Source of the DNA: JANLYC01 sp963750495
Lineage (GTDB): Bacteria; Actinomycetota; Actinomycetes; Propionibacteriales; Nocardioidaceae
Direction of reading: 5' to 3'
Assembly: GCA_963750495.1 (NCBI GenBank)
Contig: CAVVQV010000007.1
Coordinates: 124,001 to 188,000 of the forward strand
DNA: 64,000 nucleotides
The translations under genes and the position numbers were made by a program. Positions within the stretch are counted from its first letter, which is position 1. Every line of letters starts with the position of its first letter. Of this stretch, positions 54,008-62,757 are shown piece by piece. The notes under the pieces were generated by a model that worked only from the letters and a program-made list of their open reading frames with translations, ran no database searches and was not told where the DNA came from.

Positions 54008-55525
54008 GTGCCCCAGTCCACTCCGAGGATCGTCACCCGTCAGGCAACCGAAAGCGCGGAGTCGCCGTACTCCGTGCTCCGCTGGCTGGTCCTCGCCACC
54101 TTCGTGGTGATCCTCAACGAGACGATCATGGTCAACGCGATCCCGCGGCTCATGGTCGAACTCGACGTCTCCGCACGGAGTGCGCAGTGGCTTTCCACGG
54201 CGTTCATGCTCACCATGGCGGTCGTCATCCCGGTCACCGGCTGGTTCCTGCAACGGGTCACGACGCGCCAGGCATTCAAGACCGCAATGGCCGTCTTCCT
54301 CTTCGGTACAGCGATGTCGGCCCTCGCCCCGGTCTTCCTGGTGCTCGTCGCGGGCCGGGTCGTGCAGGCGGCCGGCACCGCGGTGATGCTGCCGCTGCTG
54401 ATGACGACCCTGATGACAATCGTGCCTGCGAACGACCGCGGCCGCGTCATGGGCAACGTCATGCTCGCGATCTCTGTCGCCCCGGCCCTCGGCCCGGCGG
54501 TGTCCGGCGTCGTGCTCCAGCTCACCTCGTGGCGCTGGCTGTTCGGGCTGGTGGTGCCCATCGCGGCGCTCGTCACCTGGCTCGCGCTGCGCCGCTTGAG
54601 CGACGTCGGCGAGACCCGGGAGGCCGCGCTCGACGTCCCGAGCGTGATCCTCGCGGCGCTCGGCTTCGGCACCCTCGTCTACGGCCTGAGCCGGATCGGC
54701 GCCGAACGCAGCGGGACGATGCCCGCCCCGGCGCTGGTCGCCGTCGGCCTCGCCATCGTCGGCGGCTTCCTGTTCCGCCAGCGCTCGCTGCAGCTCCGCA
54801 ATATGCCGCTGCTCGACCTGCGCGTCCTGACCCACCGCACGTACGCCGTCGGCCTCACCATCCAGTCGGTGTCCTTCATCGCCATGATGGGCGCGATGAT
54901 CCTGCTACCGCTCTACCTGCAGGACCTGCGCGGCCTCAGTCCGCTCCAGACCGGCCTACTCGTCGCTCCCGGTGGCATCGCGATGGGCCTGCTCGGACCG
55001 CGCGTCGGCCGCGCCTTCGACCGGATCGGCGCCCGACCTCTCGTGGTGCCCGGCGCCGTCGGCGTCGTGGTGGGACTGGGCCTGCTCAGCCAGGTCGGCG
55101 AGGCCACGCCGTACTCCTTGGTCCTCGGCGCCCACGTCCTGCTCATGGTCAGCCTTGCCGCGCTTTTCACGCCGGTCTTCACGATCAGCCTCGGCGCTCT
55201 CCCGGGCCACCTCTACTCCCACGGCTCCTCACTGCTCGGCACCACGCAGCAGGTCTCGGCGGCGATCGGCACGGCAGTTTCGGTCGCCGTGCTGACGTCG
55301 CGCGCCAACACACTGCTCGACGGCGGAGCGACCCCGTCCGCGGCGTTCGTGGGCGGCATGCAGTGGGCCTTCGGTGCCGCCGCGATCATCTCCGGCGCCG
55401 TGGCCGTGCTGGTGTTCCTGCTGCCGACAGGAGTTGCCGACCACGGCGCTGACCACGGCGCTGACCACGGCGCTGTCCACGGCGCCGGCGACGACGCGGA
55501 TGCCGAGCAGCCGGTCGTCGCGTGA
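54008..55525 (+). CDS. DHA2-family MFS multidrug exporter
   Basis: A 505-residue transporter with 14 predicted spans of the EmrB/QacA type: motif-like FVVILNETIMVNAIPRLM (the family's D/N in TM1), GRVVQAAGTAVMLPLLMTTL and LAISVAPALGPAVSGVVLQ (motif C). It exports drugs or metabolites using the proton gradient. GTG start at 54008 with GAGGAG-type ribosome site. The C-terminus carries repeats HGADHGADHGAVHGAG encoded by four 12-bp repeats. Flanked by two DHFR-like reductases. Confidence 0.92.
   Translation: MPQSTPRIVTRQATESAESPYSVLRWLVLATFVVILNETIMVNAIPRLMVELDVSARSAQWLSTAFMLTMAVVIPVTGWFLQRVTTRQAFKTAMAVFLFGTAMSALAPVFLVLVAGRVVQAAGTAVMLPLLMTTLMTIVPANDRGRVMGNVMLAISVAPALGPAVSGVVLQLTSWRWLFGLVVPIAALVTWLALRRLSDVGETREAALDVPSVILAALGFGTLVYGLSRIGAERSGTMPAPALVAVGLAIVGGFLFRQRSLQLRNMPLLDLRVLTHRTYAVGLTIQSVSFIAMMGAMILLPLYLQDLRGLSPLQTGLLVAPGGIAMGLLGPRVGRAFDRIGARPLVVPGAVGVVVGLGLLSQVGEATPYSLVLGAHVLLMVSLAALFTPVFTISLGALPGHLYSHGSSLLGTTQQVSAAIGTAVSVAVLTSRANTLLDGGATPSAAFVGGMQWAFGAAAIISGAVAVLVFLLPTGVADHGADHGADHGAVHGAGDDADAEQPVVA
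55439..55486. repeat. Four 12-bp tandem repeats in MFS gene 3' end
   Basis: Three copies of GACCACGGCGCT and one variant GTCCACGGCGCC, coding (H-G-A-D)n in the cytoplasmic tail. In-frame length, so expansion or loss does not disturb the reading frame. Confidence 0.85.
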
Positions 55526-55589
55526 GTGGGCACAAACACCAAGCGTCATGACGACATTTTGAGCAACCGAACGAAGGCGGAGAACTATC

Positions 55590-56144
55590 GTGCGCAACAT
55601 CATCAATTCCACCTATGTCACACTCGACGGTGTCATCGAGAACCCACAAGACTGGCCGTCGACAGGCGGTTTCAGCGACGCAGGCGGCAAGGTCCAGCTG
55701 GAACTACTGGAGGGCTGTGACGCGGTGCTGATGGGCCGGCATACCTATCACGCCTTTGCCCCCGTGTGGTCTACACAATCCGGCGATCCCTTCAGCGACC
55801 GCATCAACGCGCTGCCGAAGTACGTCGTCTCGACCTCGCTCACCAACCCGCAATGGAACAACACGACCGTCATCGACCAGGATCCGATCGACAGCATCCG
55901 CGATCTCAAGCAGCAGCCAGGATCTGACATCGTGCAATATGGCTTCGGCTCGCTGTCCCACGCCCTCATGTCCGCAGGTCTGCTCGACGAGCTACGGCTA
56001 TGGGTGCATCCGTTCTTCGTCGGCACCGGCAGCACCACGGACCTGCTCTACAGACCCGGCTCGTCAGGCGGCTTCGACCTCGCCGATACGACCACCCTCG
56101 ATAGCGGCATCGTCATCCTTACCTACCGCGCCACGGCCTGCTGA
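55590..56144 (+). CDS. RibD/DHFR-like reductase, second copy
   Basis: A 184-residue protein: INSTYVTLDGVIENPQDWPS, LEGCDAVLMGRHTYHAFAPVW, LPKYVVSTSLTNPQWNNT, IVQYGFGSLSHALMSAGL and LWVHPFFVGTGSTTDLLY, all of the RibD C-terminal fold. GTG start. Codon use and base composition are less GC-rich than its neighbours. It is 64 bp after the exporter gene and may be in the same operon. No substrate known. Confidence 0.87.
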   Translation: MRNIINSTYVTLDGVIENPQDWPSTGGFSDAGGKVQLELLEGCDAVLMGRHTYHAFAPVWSTQSGDPFSDRINALPKYVVSTSLTNPQWNNTTVIDQDPIDSIRDLKQQPGSDIVQYGFGSLSHALMSAGLLDELRLWVHPFFVGTGSTTDLLYRPGSSGGFDLADTTTLDSGIVILTYRATAC

Positions 56145-56182
56145 GGGTCGCCGAACATGACCACGCTGCACGCATGTACCGC

Positions 56183-56986
56183 TCACGTGGGGCCGTCGGC
56201 CATCTCCTGCTTCAGGAGCGTGCTGATGCGCTTGAGCTGCGCCTTCGATGGCGCATCCTCCACGCCGTTCTGCAGCTCGGTCAGCATGTCGACGATGACG
56301 GCATCGCGTGCTGCCATGTTCTTCCGAAACGCGAACAGTGCCTTCTGCGTGTGCAGAGCGGCGCGGAGCGCGTCCTGAACAGTGGCGGAGTCGTCGCCGG
56401 CGCCCAGCTTGTCGGTCAGTTGCATGTCATCCTCCTCTGGCTTGTATTCAGTGACGAGCGGGACAGGTCGCCGCTCGTAGTCGCGGCCATGCGAGTTCCC
56501 CGACAGTCCGTTGTCCCCGTCCAGATACTGCTGCCAGGATTCCTTCGCACCATCGCTCAGAGGGGAGTCCGAGCCGAGAGTGACGTGACAGTGCTCGTCC
56601 ATACCTCCGTGAAGTAGCGCATTGTCCCGTCGCCAAGCAGCACCTCCACGGCTGCGCCACGCCCGAACGAACGCCTCGCTCTCGTCATCGGTCAGGTTCC
56701 AGGTTCTGTAGTCCAGGCAACCGCCCGCGTCGTGGTAACCATTCGACGCCTTCGCTCCGCCACCGGCGCGAACCATGAACGCACCCTGGACGATGACCAC
56801 CTTTTCGGCGAACGGTGCCACCTCGGAGCACGCCAGCACCGCCTGGTGAACCGACCACATGTAGTCGGTGGTGAAGAGCTTCCTGCCGCAGCTGTCCTCG
56901 CCGTGTTGATGAACGTCAAACTCACTCACACCACGCACATACTCCCGCAGGGACAAACCGTCAAGGAATGGCCTATCGGTAAACAT
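56183..56986 (-). CDS. M15-like peptidase domain protein
   Basis: A 267-residue protein. Zinc-site pattern of M15/VanY-type peptidases is visible: YHDAGGCLDYRTWNL (His-x6-Asp) and DEHCHVTLG (His-x-His). N-terminal FLDGLSLREYVRGV resembles phage endolysin-associated peptidases, and the C-terminal half is a helical region (LRAALHTQKALFAFRKNMAA) of unknown use. No signal peptide, as for endolysins that need a holin; no other phage gene is nearby. It probably cleaves peptidoglycan peptides. Confidence 0.6.
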   Translation of the reverse strand: MFTDRPFLDGLSLREYVRGVSEFDVHQHGEDSCGRKLFTTDYMWSVHQAVLACSEVAPFAEKVVIVQGAFMVRAGGGAKASNGYHDAGGCLDYRTWNLTDDESEAFVRAWRSRGGAAWRRDNALLHGGMDEHCHVTLGSDSPLSDGAKESWQQYLDGDNGLSGNSHGRDYERRPVPLVTEYKPEEDDMQLTDKLGAGDDSATVQDALRAALHTQKALFAFRKNMAARDAVIVDMLTELQNGVEDAPSKAQLKRISTLLKQEMADGPT

Positions 56987-57103
56987 CGGTCACTGCACCG
57001 AACCCAGGACCGTCTACGCGGGAGCCCACCTGCGCGACGCGGCTCGACCACAACGACCCAACTGCGCTGCCGTGTCCAAGCTGTTCTGCTTTCAGCCCCC
57101 CCG

Positions 57104-57360
57104 ATGAGCACCGCGAGCCCGACTTGTGTCACCCGCATCAACCGCAAGGAAGCCCGCGTCCTTGCCCTGGTTGAGTTCGAGAGGTTCGCGGCTCTGACCG
57201 CCTCGCCGAGCCAGGAGGAGCGGGCGACCGACACCGAGTGTGTCGGCTGGGACGTTCGCAAGATGGTCACCACGTCCTCGGCTCCCGACGCCCAGGCATC
57301 CTCGCGGGTCCTCGTGCACCATCTAGGTCGAGGCCTGCCGCTAGTGAGCCGAAACCTGCG
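57104..57360 (+). pseudogene. Mycothiol-dependent isomerase-family (DinB-like) remnant
   Basis: A stretch reading VTRINRKEARVLALVEFERF, AALTASPSQEERATDTECVG and WDVRKMVT, then DAQASSRVLVHHLGRGLPLVS, matches the N-terminal third of the maleylpyruvate-isomerase/DinB_2 family (ATECEGWDVRD-like motif). After about 57345 the family resemblance ends although the frame stays open to 57604, so the gene is truncated or shifted. There is no clear ribosome site. 56987-57103 holds nothing recognisable. Confidence 0.5.
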
Positions 57361-57430
57361 AGGCGCCGAGCGACGAGCCCACGGAAGAGGTGACTTCCCG
57401 GGACGGGTGCAGGACCAGGTGTCAACGTGC

Positions 57431-57719
57431 TCACTCGGGGTAGACCCACCCGATCTCATCGTTTGCGATGCCGAACGAGGCGTGGGACCGACGCCCTCCC
57501 CGGCGGCTGACAGCACCCAACAGCGAGCACGCTCTCCGTCGCGTCGGTGCGGACAGGGACCAGAGCGATTGGGAAGCCTCGGAAGCGGGGGTCGGACGGA
57601 ATGACCTCGGGGACGCCGGCGAGCTCGACCAGTCGAAGAGTGCCTGCGGTCAGCGGGATAAGGCTCAAGCCGATGAAGACAACCGACACCTGCCACCCGG
57701 CAGACCCTTGACCCCTCAT
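57431..57719 (-). pseudogene. DUF2306 membrane protein remnant
   Basis: The start WQVSVVFIGLSLIPLTAGTL and RLVELAGVPEVIPSDPRFRG is the N-terminus of a DUF2306 membrane protein (first span plus conserved RLVELAGG loop). A frameshift at about 57540-57550 moves the rest (CSLLGAVSRR, then a stop at 57431) out of frame, and all further spans are missing. Its ATG overlaps the stop of the 84-residue gene, so it was part of that operon. Confidence 0.62.
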
Positions 57720-57970
57720 GACTGGTCCGTGGAGGTGGTGGGCGGCGCCGCGATCGACCGGACCGAGACGAGTGGCGTTGCGAGATCCCGCAGCCGGGCG
57801 AGCAGCCCGTGCAGTGCGGCCTGGTCGAGGACGGGGCCGCGGATGACGGTGATGCCGGCCTGGGTCGTATCGATCGACATGCCGTCGAACCAGTCGGACC
57901 AGTGTTCGTCGAGTCGACCTCGGATGGTGATCTCGTACCAGCCCGGCTGGTCGGAGGCGTCGCTGTTCAC
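57716..57970 (-). CDS. Small protein of the LuxR-DUF2306 locus
   Basis: An 84-residue protein: WYEITIRGRLDEHWSDWFDG, then GITVIRGPVLDQAALHGLLA and RLRDLATPLVSV. This family is widespread in actinobacteria and is commonly found beside LuxR and DUF2306 genes; the function is unknown. It is coupled by ATGA to the DUF2306 remnant. Its promoter (57976-58021) carries the same long motif as the MMPL gene, so it is probably regulated by the large LuxR protein encoded upstream on the same strand. Confidence 0.78.
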   Translation of the reverse strand: MNSDASDQPGWYEITIRGRLDEHWSDWFDGMSIDTTQAGITVIRGPVLDQAALHGLLARLRDLATPLVSVRSIAAPPTTSTDQS

Positions 57971-57975
57971 ATGCA

Positions 57976-58021
57976 GAAGCTAGGAGCAGGCACGGTGATC
58001 GGTCGTCACATCATGTGGTGA
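57976..58021 (-). promoter_or_regulatory. LuxR/LAL-type target promoter, copy 1
   Basis: Read on the reverse strand from 58021: TCACCACATGATGTGA, then CGACCGA, TCACC, 10 bp, and CTAGCTTC (57983-57976) containing the -10. The same elements in the same spacing occur at 62758-62803 upstream of the MMPL gene. Confidence 0.75.
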
Positions 58022-58057
58022 CTCTCATGGTGATCTCGCGGGAGCGTCACGGTCTCA

Positions 58058-60802
58058 TCAGCGACGGGGGCTGCGGGCGAGGAGTCCCAGCTGGTGGGCC
58101 CTAGTGACGGCGGAGCGCCGGTTGTTGACGCCGAGCTTGGCGTAGATGTGCTTGGTGTGGGTCCGCACGGTGTTCAGCGAGACGACCAACTCGCGCGCGA
58201 TAGCCGGGCCGTCGAGGTCGGACCCGAGCCAGCGGAGTACGTCGAGCTCCCGGTCACTGAGTGGGTCGACCAGTCTTTCGTCGGTCGCAGGAGCGGACGG
58301 CGTCGCTGCCACCGACTCCTCCTGCGCCTCGGCCAGCGCATTGGCGCTCACCAGTTCGCGGACGAACCCCGAGTCCGGACGGCGTACCGCGAGCTCTGCG
58401 AGCGACTCCCCCATGGCGGGTCCGGCATCGACGAAGACCCGGACCCAGCCGTCGGGTTCGGCCAGGTCCACGGCATGCTCGAGCGACGTCAGGGCGGCCG
58501 CCGCGTCGCCGGCCGCGCGCAGGGCGAGCGAACGCAGCACGTCGATCTCGAGTACGGAGCCAGCACGGCCGTCGGCCTCGGCAGCGAGCAACAGCCGGTC
58601 GAGGAGATCGACAGTCTTCGGCAACGCCTCAGCGTCGCCACCAATCCGGTGCTGAGCCAGCAGCAACCGGGCCAAGGTCAGGTGCTCGTACTCCCGTAGG
58701 TAGGAGGTCTCGTCACCGGCATCGAGTCGGTGCTCGCGCGCCCAGGCCCGAGCGGCGGCCAGGTCCCCGGACGCGATCAGCACCCGAGCCCGGGTGGCAT
58801 GAATGGGATGGACCGGCGGTGAGTAGTCACCTACGTAGACGCGCTCGGCCTGGTCGAGCAGCTCGACCGCGTCGAGCAGGTCACCGGCAGCTGCGCGGAG
58901 CCGCGCAAGGGCCACGCGCCACCGATAAGGGTGTTGCGGGAGGCCCGTCGGGTCACCGAGCTCCTCGGCGCGACGCAGGAGGTCGGCGGCGCGGTCCAGG
59001 TTGTTGCGGTGCCAGGCCACCCGGCTCTGCGCGACAAGCATGTCGGCGGTGCCGCGCATGACCTCGCAGCTACCGGGGCCGTGCCGGTCGGCCAGTTCGA
59101 GGGCGTGCTCCAAGGTTCGCTCTGCGTCGTCGAGCCGGCCGAGGGTCAGCTCTATGTCCGCCAGCGTGAGCGAGCAGCCGAGGACGTCAGCGATGTGTTC
59201 GGCCCGGGTGAGTCCTTGCACCGCGGTCGTGTAGCCGGCGTGTGCCGCCGCAAGATCGCCGGTCGCCCACGACGCGAGCCCGGACAGTGCCGCCGCCGCC
59301 GCCAGGTTGAGGTGGTCCTCATCCCGCGCCCGGGCCTGCGCCTCGGCGGCGTAGGCGATGCAACCGGCCGGATCGTTCGCGTTGAGTGCGAGCGCGCCCC
59401 GGTACATCGCCACGGAGGCGGGGATGCGCGGCAGCTCGTCGGGATCCCGGACGATCAGCTTGTCGTCCGGCCGCGCGAGCAGCTTCTCGATGTGCTGCAG
59501 CCGCTCCTCGACGCCGTCGAACTCGCTGGTGGCCATGAAGCCGCCGACCAGGCGGATGGCCAGGACCGGACGATCCCGCAGCGCGCCGCCCGGAAGCTCG
59601 TCCGCCCAGGCTCGGATCACCGCCTCCCGGCGGGTTCGGGCGAACTCCGGAATCGCCAGTTCGACCAGATCGGCGGCCCGGTCGACGTCGCCAGCGGCCA
59701 GGGCGTGACGGACCGCGGCGACGGGATCTCCGGCGGCCTCGAACCATGAGCTCGCCCGCTGGTGGAGTTCGTGGACATGGTCCGGCCGTTCGGCGAGCAG
59801 GTGGCTGCGCAGCACGTCGGCGAACAGGTGGTGGTAGCGGTACCAGCGCCGCTGCGCGTCCAGCGGTACGACGAACAGGTTGCGGCGCTCGAGGGACTCG
59901 AGCATCTTCGCGCCACCGGCGGTGTCGTTCACCGCGTCGCAGAGCGGGCCGGTGAGCCGCTCAAGGATCGCGGTGTCGAGGAGGAAAGCGCGGACGTCCG
60001 GCGGCTCGCGGTCGAGGACCTCCTCGACGAGGTAGTCCACGACGTACCGGTCGTCCCCGGCGAACCCCGCGATGAACCTGGAGGGGTCCTCGCGACCGCG
60101 CAGCGAGAGTGCCGCCAACTGCAGTGACGCGATCCAGCCCTCGGTGCGTGCGGCCAGCGCTGCCACTTCGGACGCGTCCAACTCGAGGCCGCTCGCGGTG
60201 GCGAGGAACGCCCCGGTCTCCGCGTGGGTGAAGCGCAGGTCCGCGGCCCGGACCTCGGCGAGCTCGCCGCGGGCCCGAAGCCTCGCCAACGGCAGCGCCG
60301 GATCTGCGCGGGTGCTGATCACCAGCCGCAACTGAGGCGGGAGATGCTCGAGCAGGAAGGCCATCCCCGGCGCGATCTTCGGGGTCTCGGCGAGGTGGTA
60401 GTCGTCGAGGACGAGGCCCATGTCATCGGAGAGCACGCTGACCTCGTTGAGCACCGCCGCCAGTGCCGCCTCGACCGGCTGGCCGGTCCCGAGGAGTGCC
60501 AGGCCAGCCGCGCCGGTGCCGGGCGAGACACGTTCGAGCGCGGTCAGCACATAGGTCCAGAAGGACTCCGGGTTCTGGTCGGCCTGGTCCAGCGACACCC
60601 AGGCACACCTCGGCGCAGACGTTTCCGGCCCACCGGCCAGCCAGGTGGCGAGCAGTGTGGTCTTTCCGAAGCCGGCCGGCGCCGACACAAGCGTGAGCCG
60701 CTGGCGACGGCCTCCCGGCGCGACGTCCAGCCGCGGACGGGCCAACAGCCCGTCGCGCCCGGCGGGAACGAAGAACTTGGTCTCCACCAGCGCTATCGTC
60801 AT
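58058..60802 (-). CDS. Large LuxR-family (MalT/LAL-type) regulator
   Basis: A 914-residue regulator: Walker A at about 40 (SAPAGFGKTTLLATWL), Walker B region near LVLDDYHLAETP, a long helical TPR-like sensor region (about 330-830), and a C-terminal LuxR helix-turn-helix (LSDRELDVLRWLGSD, VSLNTVRTHTKHIYAKLGV). ATP and an inducer are needed for activity in MalT. The shared 46-bp promoter motif of the small gene downstream and of the MMPL gene suggests these are its targets. Confidence 0.93.
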   Translation of the reverse strand: MTIALVETKFFVPAGRDGLLARPRLDVAPGGRRQRLTLVSAPAGFGKTTLLATWLAGGPETSAPRCAWVSLDQADQNPESFWTYVLTALERVSPGTGAAGLALLGTGQPVEAALAAVLNEVSVLSDDMGLVLDDYHLAETPKIAPGMAFLLEHLPPQLRLVISTRADPALPLARLRARGELAEVRAADLRFTHAETGAFLATASGLELDASEVAALAARTEGWIASLQLAALSLRGREDPSRFIAGFAGDDRYVVDYLVEEVLDREPPDVRAFLLDTAILERLTGPLCDAVNDTAGGAKMLESLERRNLFVVPLDAQRRWYRYHHLFADVLRSHLLAERPDHVHELHQRASSWFEAAGDPVAAVRHALAAGDVDRAADLVELAIPEFARTRREAVIRAWADELPGGALRDRPVLAIRLVGGFMATSEFDGVEERLQHIEKLLARPDDKLIVRDPDELPRIPASVAMYRGALALNANDPAGCIAYAAEAQARARDEDHLNLAAAAALSGLASWATGDLAAAHAGYTTAVQGLTRAEHIADVLGCSLTLADIELTLGRLDDAERTLEHALELADRHGPGSCEVMRGTADMLVAQSRVAWHRNNLDRAADLLRRAEELGDPTGLPQHPYRWRVALARLRAAAGDLLDAVELLDQAERVYVGDYSPPVHPIHATRARVLIASGDLAAARAWAREHRLDAGDETSYLREYEHLTLARLLLAQHRIGGDAEALPKTVDLLDRLLLAAEADGRAGSVLEIDVLRSLALRAAGDAAAALTSLEHAVDLAEPDGWVRVFVDAGPAMGESLAELAVRRPDSGFVRELVSANALAEAQEESVAATPSAPATDERLVDPLSDRELDVLRWLGSDLDGPAIARELVVSLNTVRTHTKHIYAKLGVNNRRSAVTRAHQLGLLARSPRR

Positions 60803-60832
60803 CGTGGCTCCCTCCAGCGCCGTGAGCGGAGC

Positions 60833-61444
60833 CTAGGGCGCCTCATCCGGACGACCACCGCTCTGGCCGAGTGCGGCGCGTAGCTGCATCCCCTCCCCCG
60901 GCCTGCCGAAGATGCTGAGCACCTCCGCCGGGCCATCGCCCGTGCTGCCGAACCAGTGCGGCAGCCGGGTGTCGAACTCGGCCGCCTCGCCGGCTTCGAG
61001 CACCAGGTCCCGTTCACCCTCGATGAGCCGCATCCGCCCACTCAACACGTAGAGCCACTCGTACCCGTGGTGGGTCCGCAGTGTCGGCTCCGTCTGGCCC
61101 TTCGGGATGACGATCTTCCACGCCTGGATGCCGCCGGGGTGGGTGAGTGGCAAGACGGTGCGCCCGTTGACCCGGCGGGGCTTCAATCTGATCCGGGGAT
61201 CGCCGACCTCCGGTGCCCCCACCAGATCGTCGAGCGGCACCCGGTAGAGCTGCGCCAGCGGGAGCAACAACTCCAGGCTGGGCTTCCGCTGCCCGTTCTC
61301 GAGCCGCGACAGCGTGCTCTTCGAGATGCCGGTCCTCTCGGCGACCTCGGTCAGCGTGACGCCGCGCTGCTCACGCACGGTCCGCAACCGGGGACCTACC
61401 AGTTCCAGGGCGTTGGCGATCGGGGCTGCTGACGATGAGGTCAC
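60833..61444 (-). CDS. XRE-cupin transcriptional regulator
   Basis: A 203-residue regulator with an N-terminal XRE helix-turn-helix (LRTVREQRGVTLTEVAERTG, ISKSTLSRLENGQRKPSLEL) and a C-terminal cupin (THHGYEWLYVLSGRMRLIEG, AAEFDTRLPHWFG) that binds a small effector. It is divergent from the thioredoxin-reductase-like gene, with an operator candidate at 61475-61490, so it probably controls that gene and itself. It lies 30 bp upstream of the LuxR start on the same strand. Confidence 0.9.
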   Translation of the reverse strand: MTSSSAAPIANALELVGPRLRTVREQRGVTLTEVAERTGISKSTLSRLENGQRKPSLELLLPLAQLYRVPLDDLVGAPEVGDPRIRLKPRRVNGRTVLPLTHPGGIQAWKIVIPKGQTEPTLRTHHGYEWLYVLSGRMRLIEGERDLVLEAGEAAEFDTRLPHWFGSTGDGPAEVLSIFGRPGEGMQLRAALGQSGGRPDEAP

Positions 61445-61474
61445 GGACCCATTGCAGCGTCGATTCCCTGAATT

Positions 61475-61490
61475 GGCAACATTCGTTGTC
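61475..61490. promoter_or_regulatory. Candidate XRE-cupin operator
   Basis: GGCAAC-ATTC-GTTGTC is an imperfect inverted repeat (5 of 6 pairs) in the 77-bp gap between the divergent genes. The gap is AT-richer than the genes. Confidence 0.5.
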
Positions 61491-61521
61491 GGGATGGCTC
61501 GGAGCGACGACTGTCGTCGAC

Positions 61522-62457
61522 ATGAACACCTACGACGTAGCCGTCATCGGCGGTGGAGCCGCCGGGCTCACCGCCGCCCTGGTCCTCACCCGGGCCCGCC
61601 GATCCGTAGCGGTCATCGATGCCGGCAGGCCTCGCAACGCGCCTGCCGCCCACCTGCAGGGCTTCCTCTCGCGTGACGGCTTGCCCCCCACGGACCTGCT
61701 GGTCATCGGCGAGGGCGAGGTCGCCGCGTACGGCGGGCATCTCGCCCGCGGCACGGTCACCTCGATCACGCAGGCGGATGACGCTCGCTTCGAGGTGCAC
61801 GTCGGCGCCCAAGATGTCCTCGTTGCCCGCCGGATCCTCGTCACGACCGGACTGCGCGACGTGGTTCCGGACATCCCGGGCGTCAGCGAGCGATGGGGCC
61901 GCGACCTGCTGCACTGCCCCTACTGCCACGGCTACGAGGTCCGCGACCAACGGCTCGGCGTCCTCGGCGGCACTCCCCACGCGGTCCAGCACGCGTTGTT
62001 GGTCCGCCAGTGGTCCGACGACGTCGTCTACTTCAACCACACTGGCATGCTCACCCCGCACGAGCGTGAGCAACTGGTGGCCCGCGCCATCGGTGTCGTC
62101 GAGGGACAGGTCACTCGTCTCGTGATCGAGGATGACGCGCTCCGAGGCGTCGAGATCGCGGGCGGCTACGTCGTCCGCCGTGACGCAGTGTTCGTCCGCC
62201 CTGCCTTCGTCCCCAACGCCGACCTGCTCACTGAGCTGGGCTGCGCCACCCACGACAACGGCTGGGTCGTCGCCGACCCGACAGGCCGGACCAGCGTCCC
62301 GGCGGTCTGGGTGGCCGGCAACGCAGCCAACCCACGCGCCCAGGTCATCACCGCCGCCGGCGAAGGGTCGGCGGCGGCGATCGCGATCAACAACGACCTC
62401 GTCGAGGAGGACGTGCAGCGTGCCGTCCACGACTTTCGCGCGGGCCTCCCGGCCTGA
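61522..62457 (+). CDS. Thioredoxin-reductase-like FAD oxidoreductase
   Basis: A 311-residue two-domain flavoprotein. FAD site VAVIGGGAAGLTAALVLTRA at the N-terminus, a redox-active-type CPYCHGYEVRD (Cys-Pro-Tyr-Cys) and the C-terminal FAD-binding VPAVWVAGNAANPRAQVITA. The NADPH domain has LGVLGGTPHAVQHALL instead of the canonical GGGDSA, as in the ferredoxin- or disulfide-reductase-like branches. Probably reduces a disulfide or acts as a small-molecule dithiol oxidase. The small membrane protein gene follows by 33 bp. Confidence 0.88.
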   Translation: MNTYDVAVIGGGAAGLTAALVLTRARRSVAVIDAGRPRNAPAAHLQGFLSRDGLPPTDLLVIGEGEVAAYGGHLARGTVTSITQADDARFEVHVGAQDVLVARRILVTTGLRDVVPDIPGVSERWGRDLLHCPYCHGYEVRDQRLGVLGGTPHAVQHALLVRQWSDDVVYFNHTGMLTPHEREQLVARAIGVVEGQVTRLVIEDDALRGVEIAGGYVVRRDAVFVRPAFVPNADLLTELGCATHDNGWVVADPTGRTSVPAVWVAGNAANPRAQVITAAGEGSAAAIAINNDLVEEDVQRAVHDFRAGLPA

Positions 62458-62490
62458 CGCGATCTCACCCATCACCCAAGGAGAAGTCTC

Positions 62491-62721
62491 ATGAACCCTG
62501 TCCCGCCGCCCAGCAAGCACCAGCTCGCCCTGATGATCTGGATCGCTGTCTTCCCGACGCTCACGATCCTCAACCTCGCATTCGGCGAGCAGCTCTCACA
62601 ACTGCCGAGCGTCCTGCGGACCTTCGTCCTGGCCACCCTGGCCGTCCCGATCGTGATCTACGGCCTTATGCCTCGGCTGCACAGGATTCGCGGCCGCCTA
62701 CTCACCCGGGCCACCGTCTGA
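62491..62721 (+). CDS. Two-span small membrane protein
   Basis: A 76-residue protein with KHQLALMIWIAVFPTLTILN and RTFVLATLAVPIVIYGLMPR as its two membrane helices and a basic C-terminus. AAGGAG stands about 7 bp before the ATG. This pattern is that of small proteins often found near monooxygenase and oxidoreductase genes. Likely cotranscribed with the flavoprotein; function unknown. Confidence 0.72.
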   Translation: MNPVPPPSKHQLALMIWIAVFPTLTILNLAFGEQLSQLPSVLRTFVLATLAVPIVIYGLMPRLHRIRGRLLTRATV

Positions 62722-62757
62722 GGCCGGCCCAACCAGGACGGCGAATCATCCTCCCGC

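Noticed and set aside
53871..55612. Antisense frames opposite the MFS exporter
   Set aside because: Frames lack domains and follow the wobble pattern of the exporter codons.
56183..57720. Prophage remnant
   Set aside because: Only one endolysin-like gene and unrelated gene fragments; no integrase, portal, terminase, attachment repeat or tRNA target was seen.
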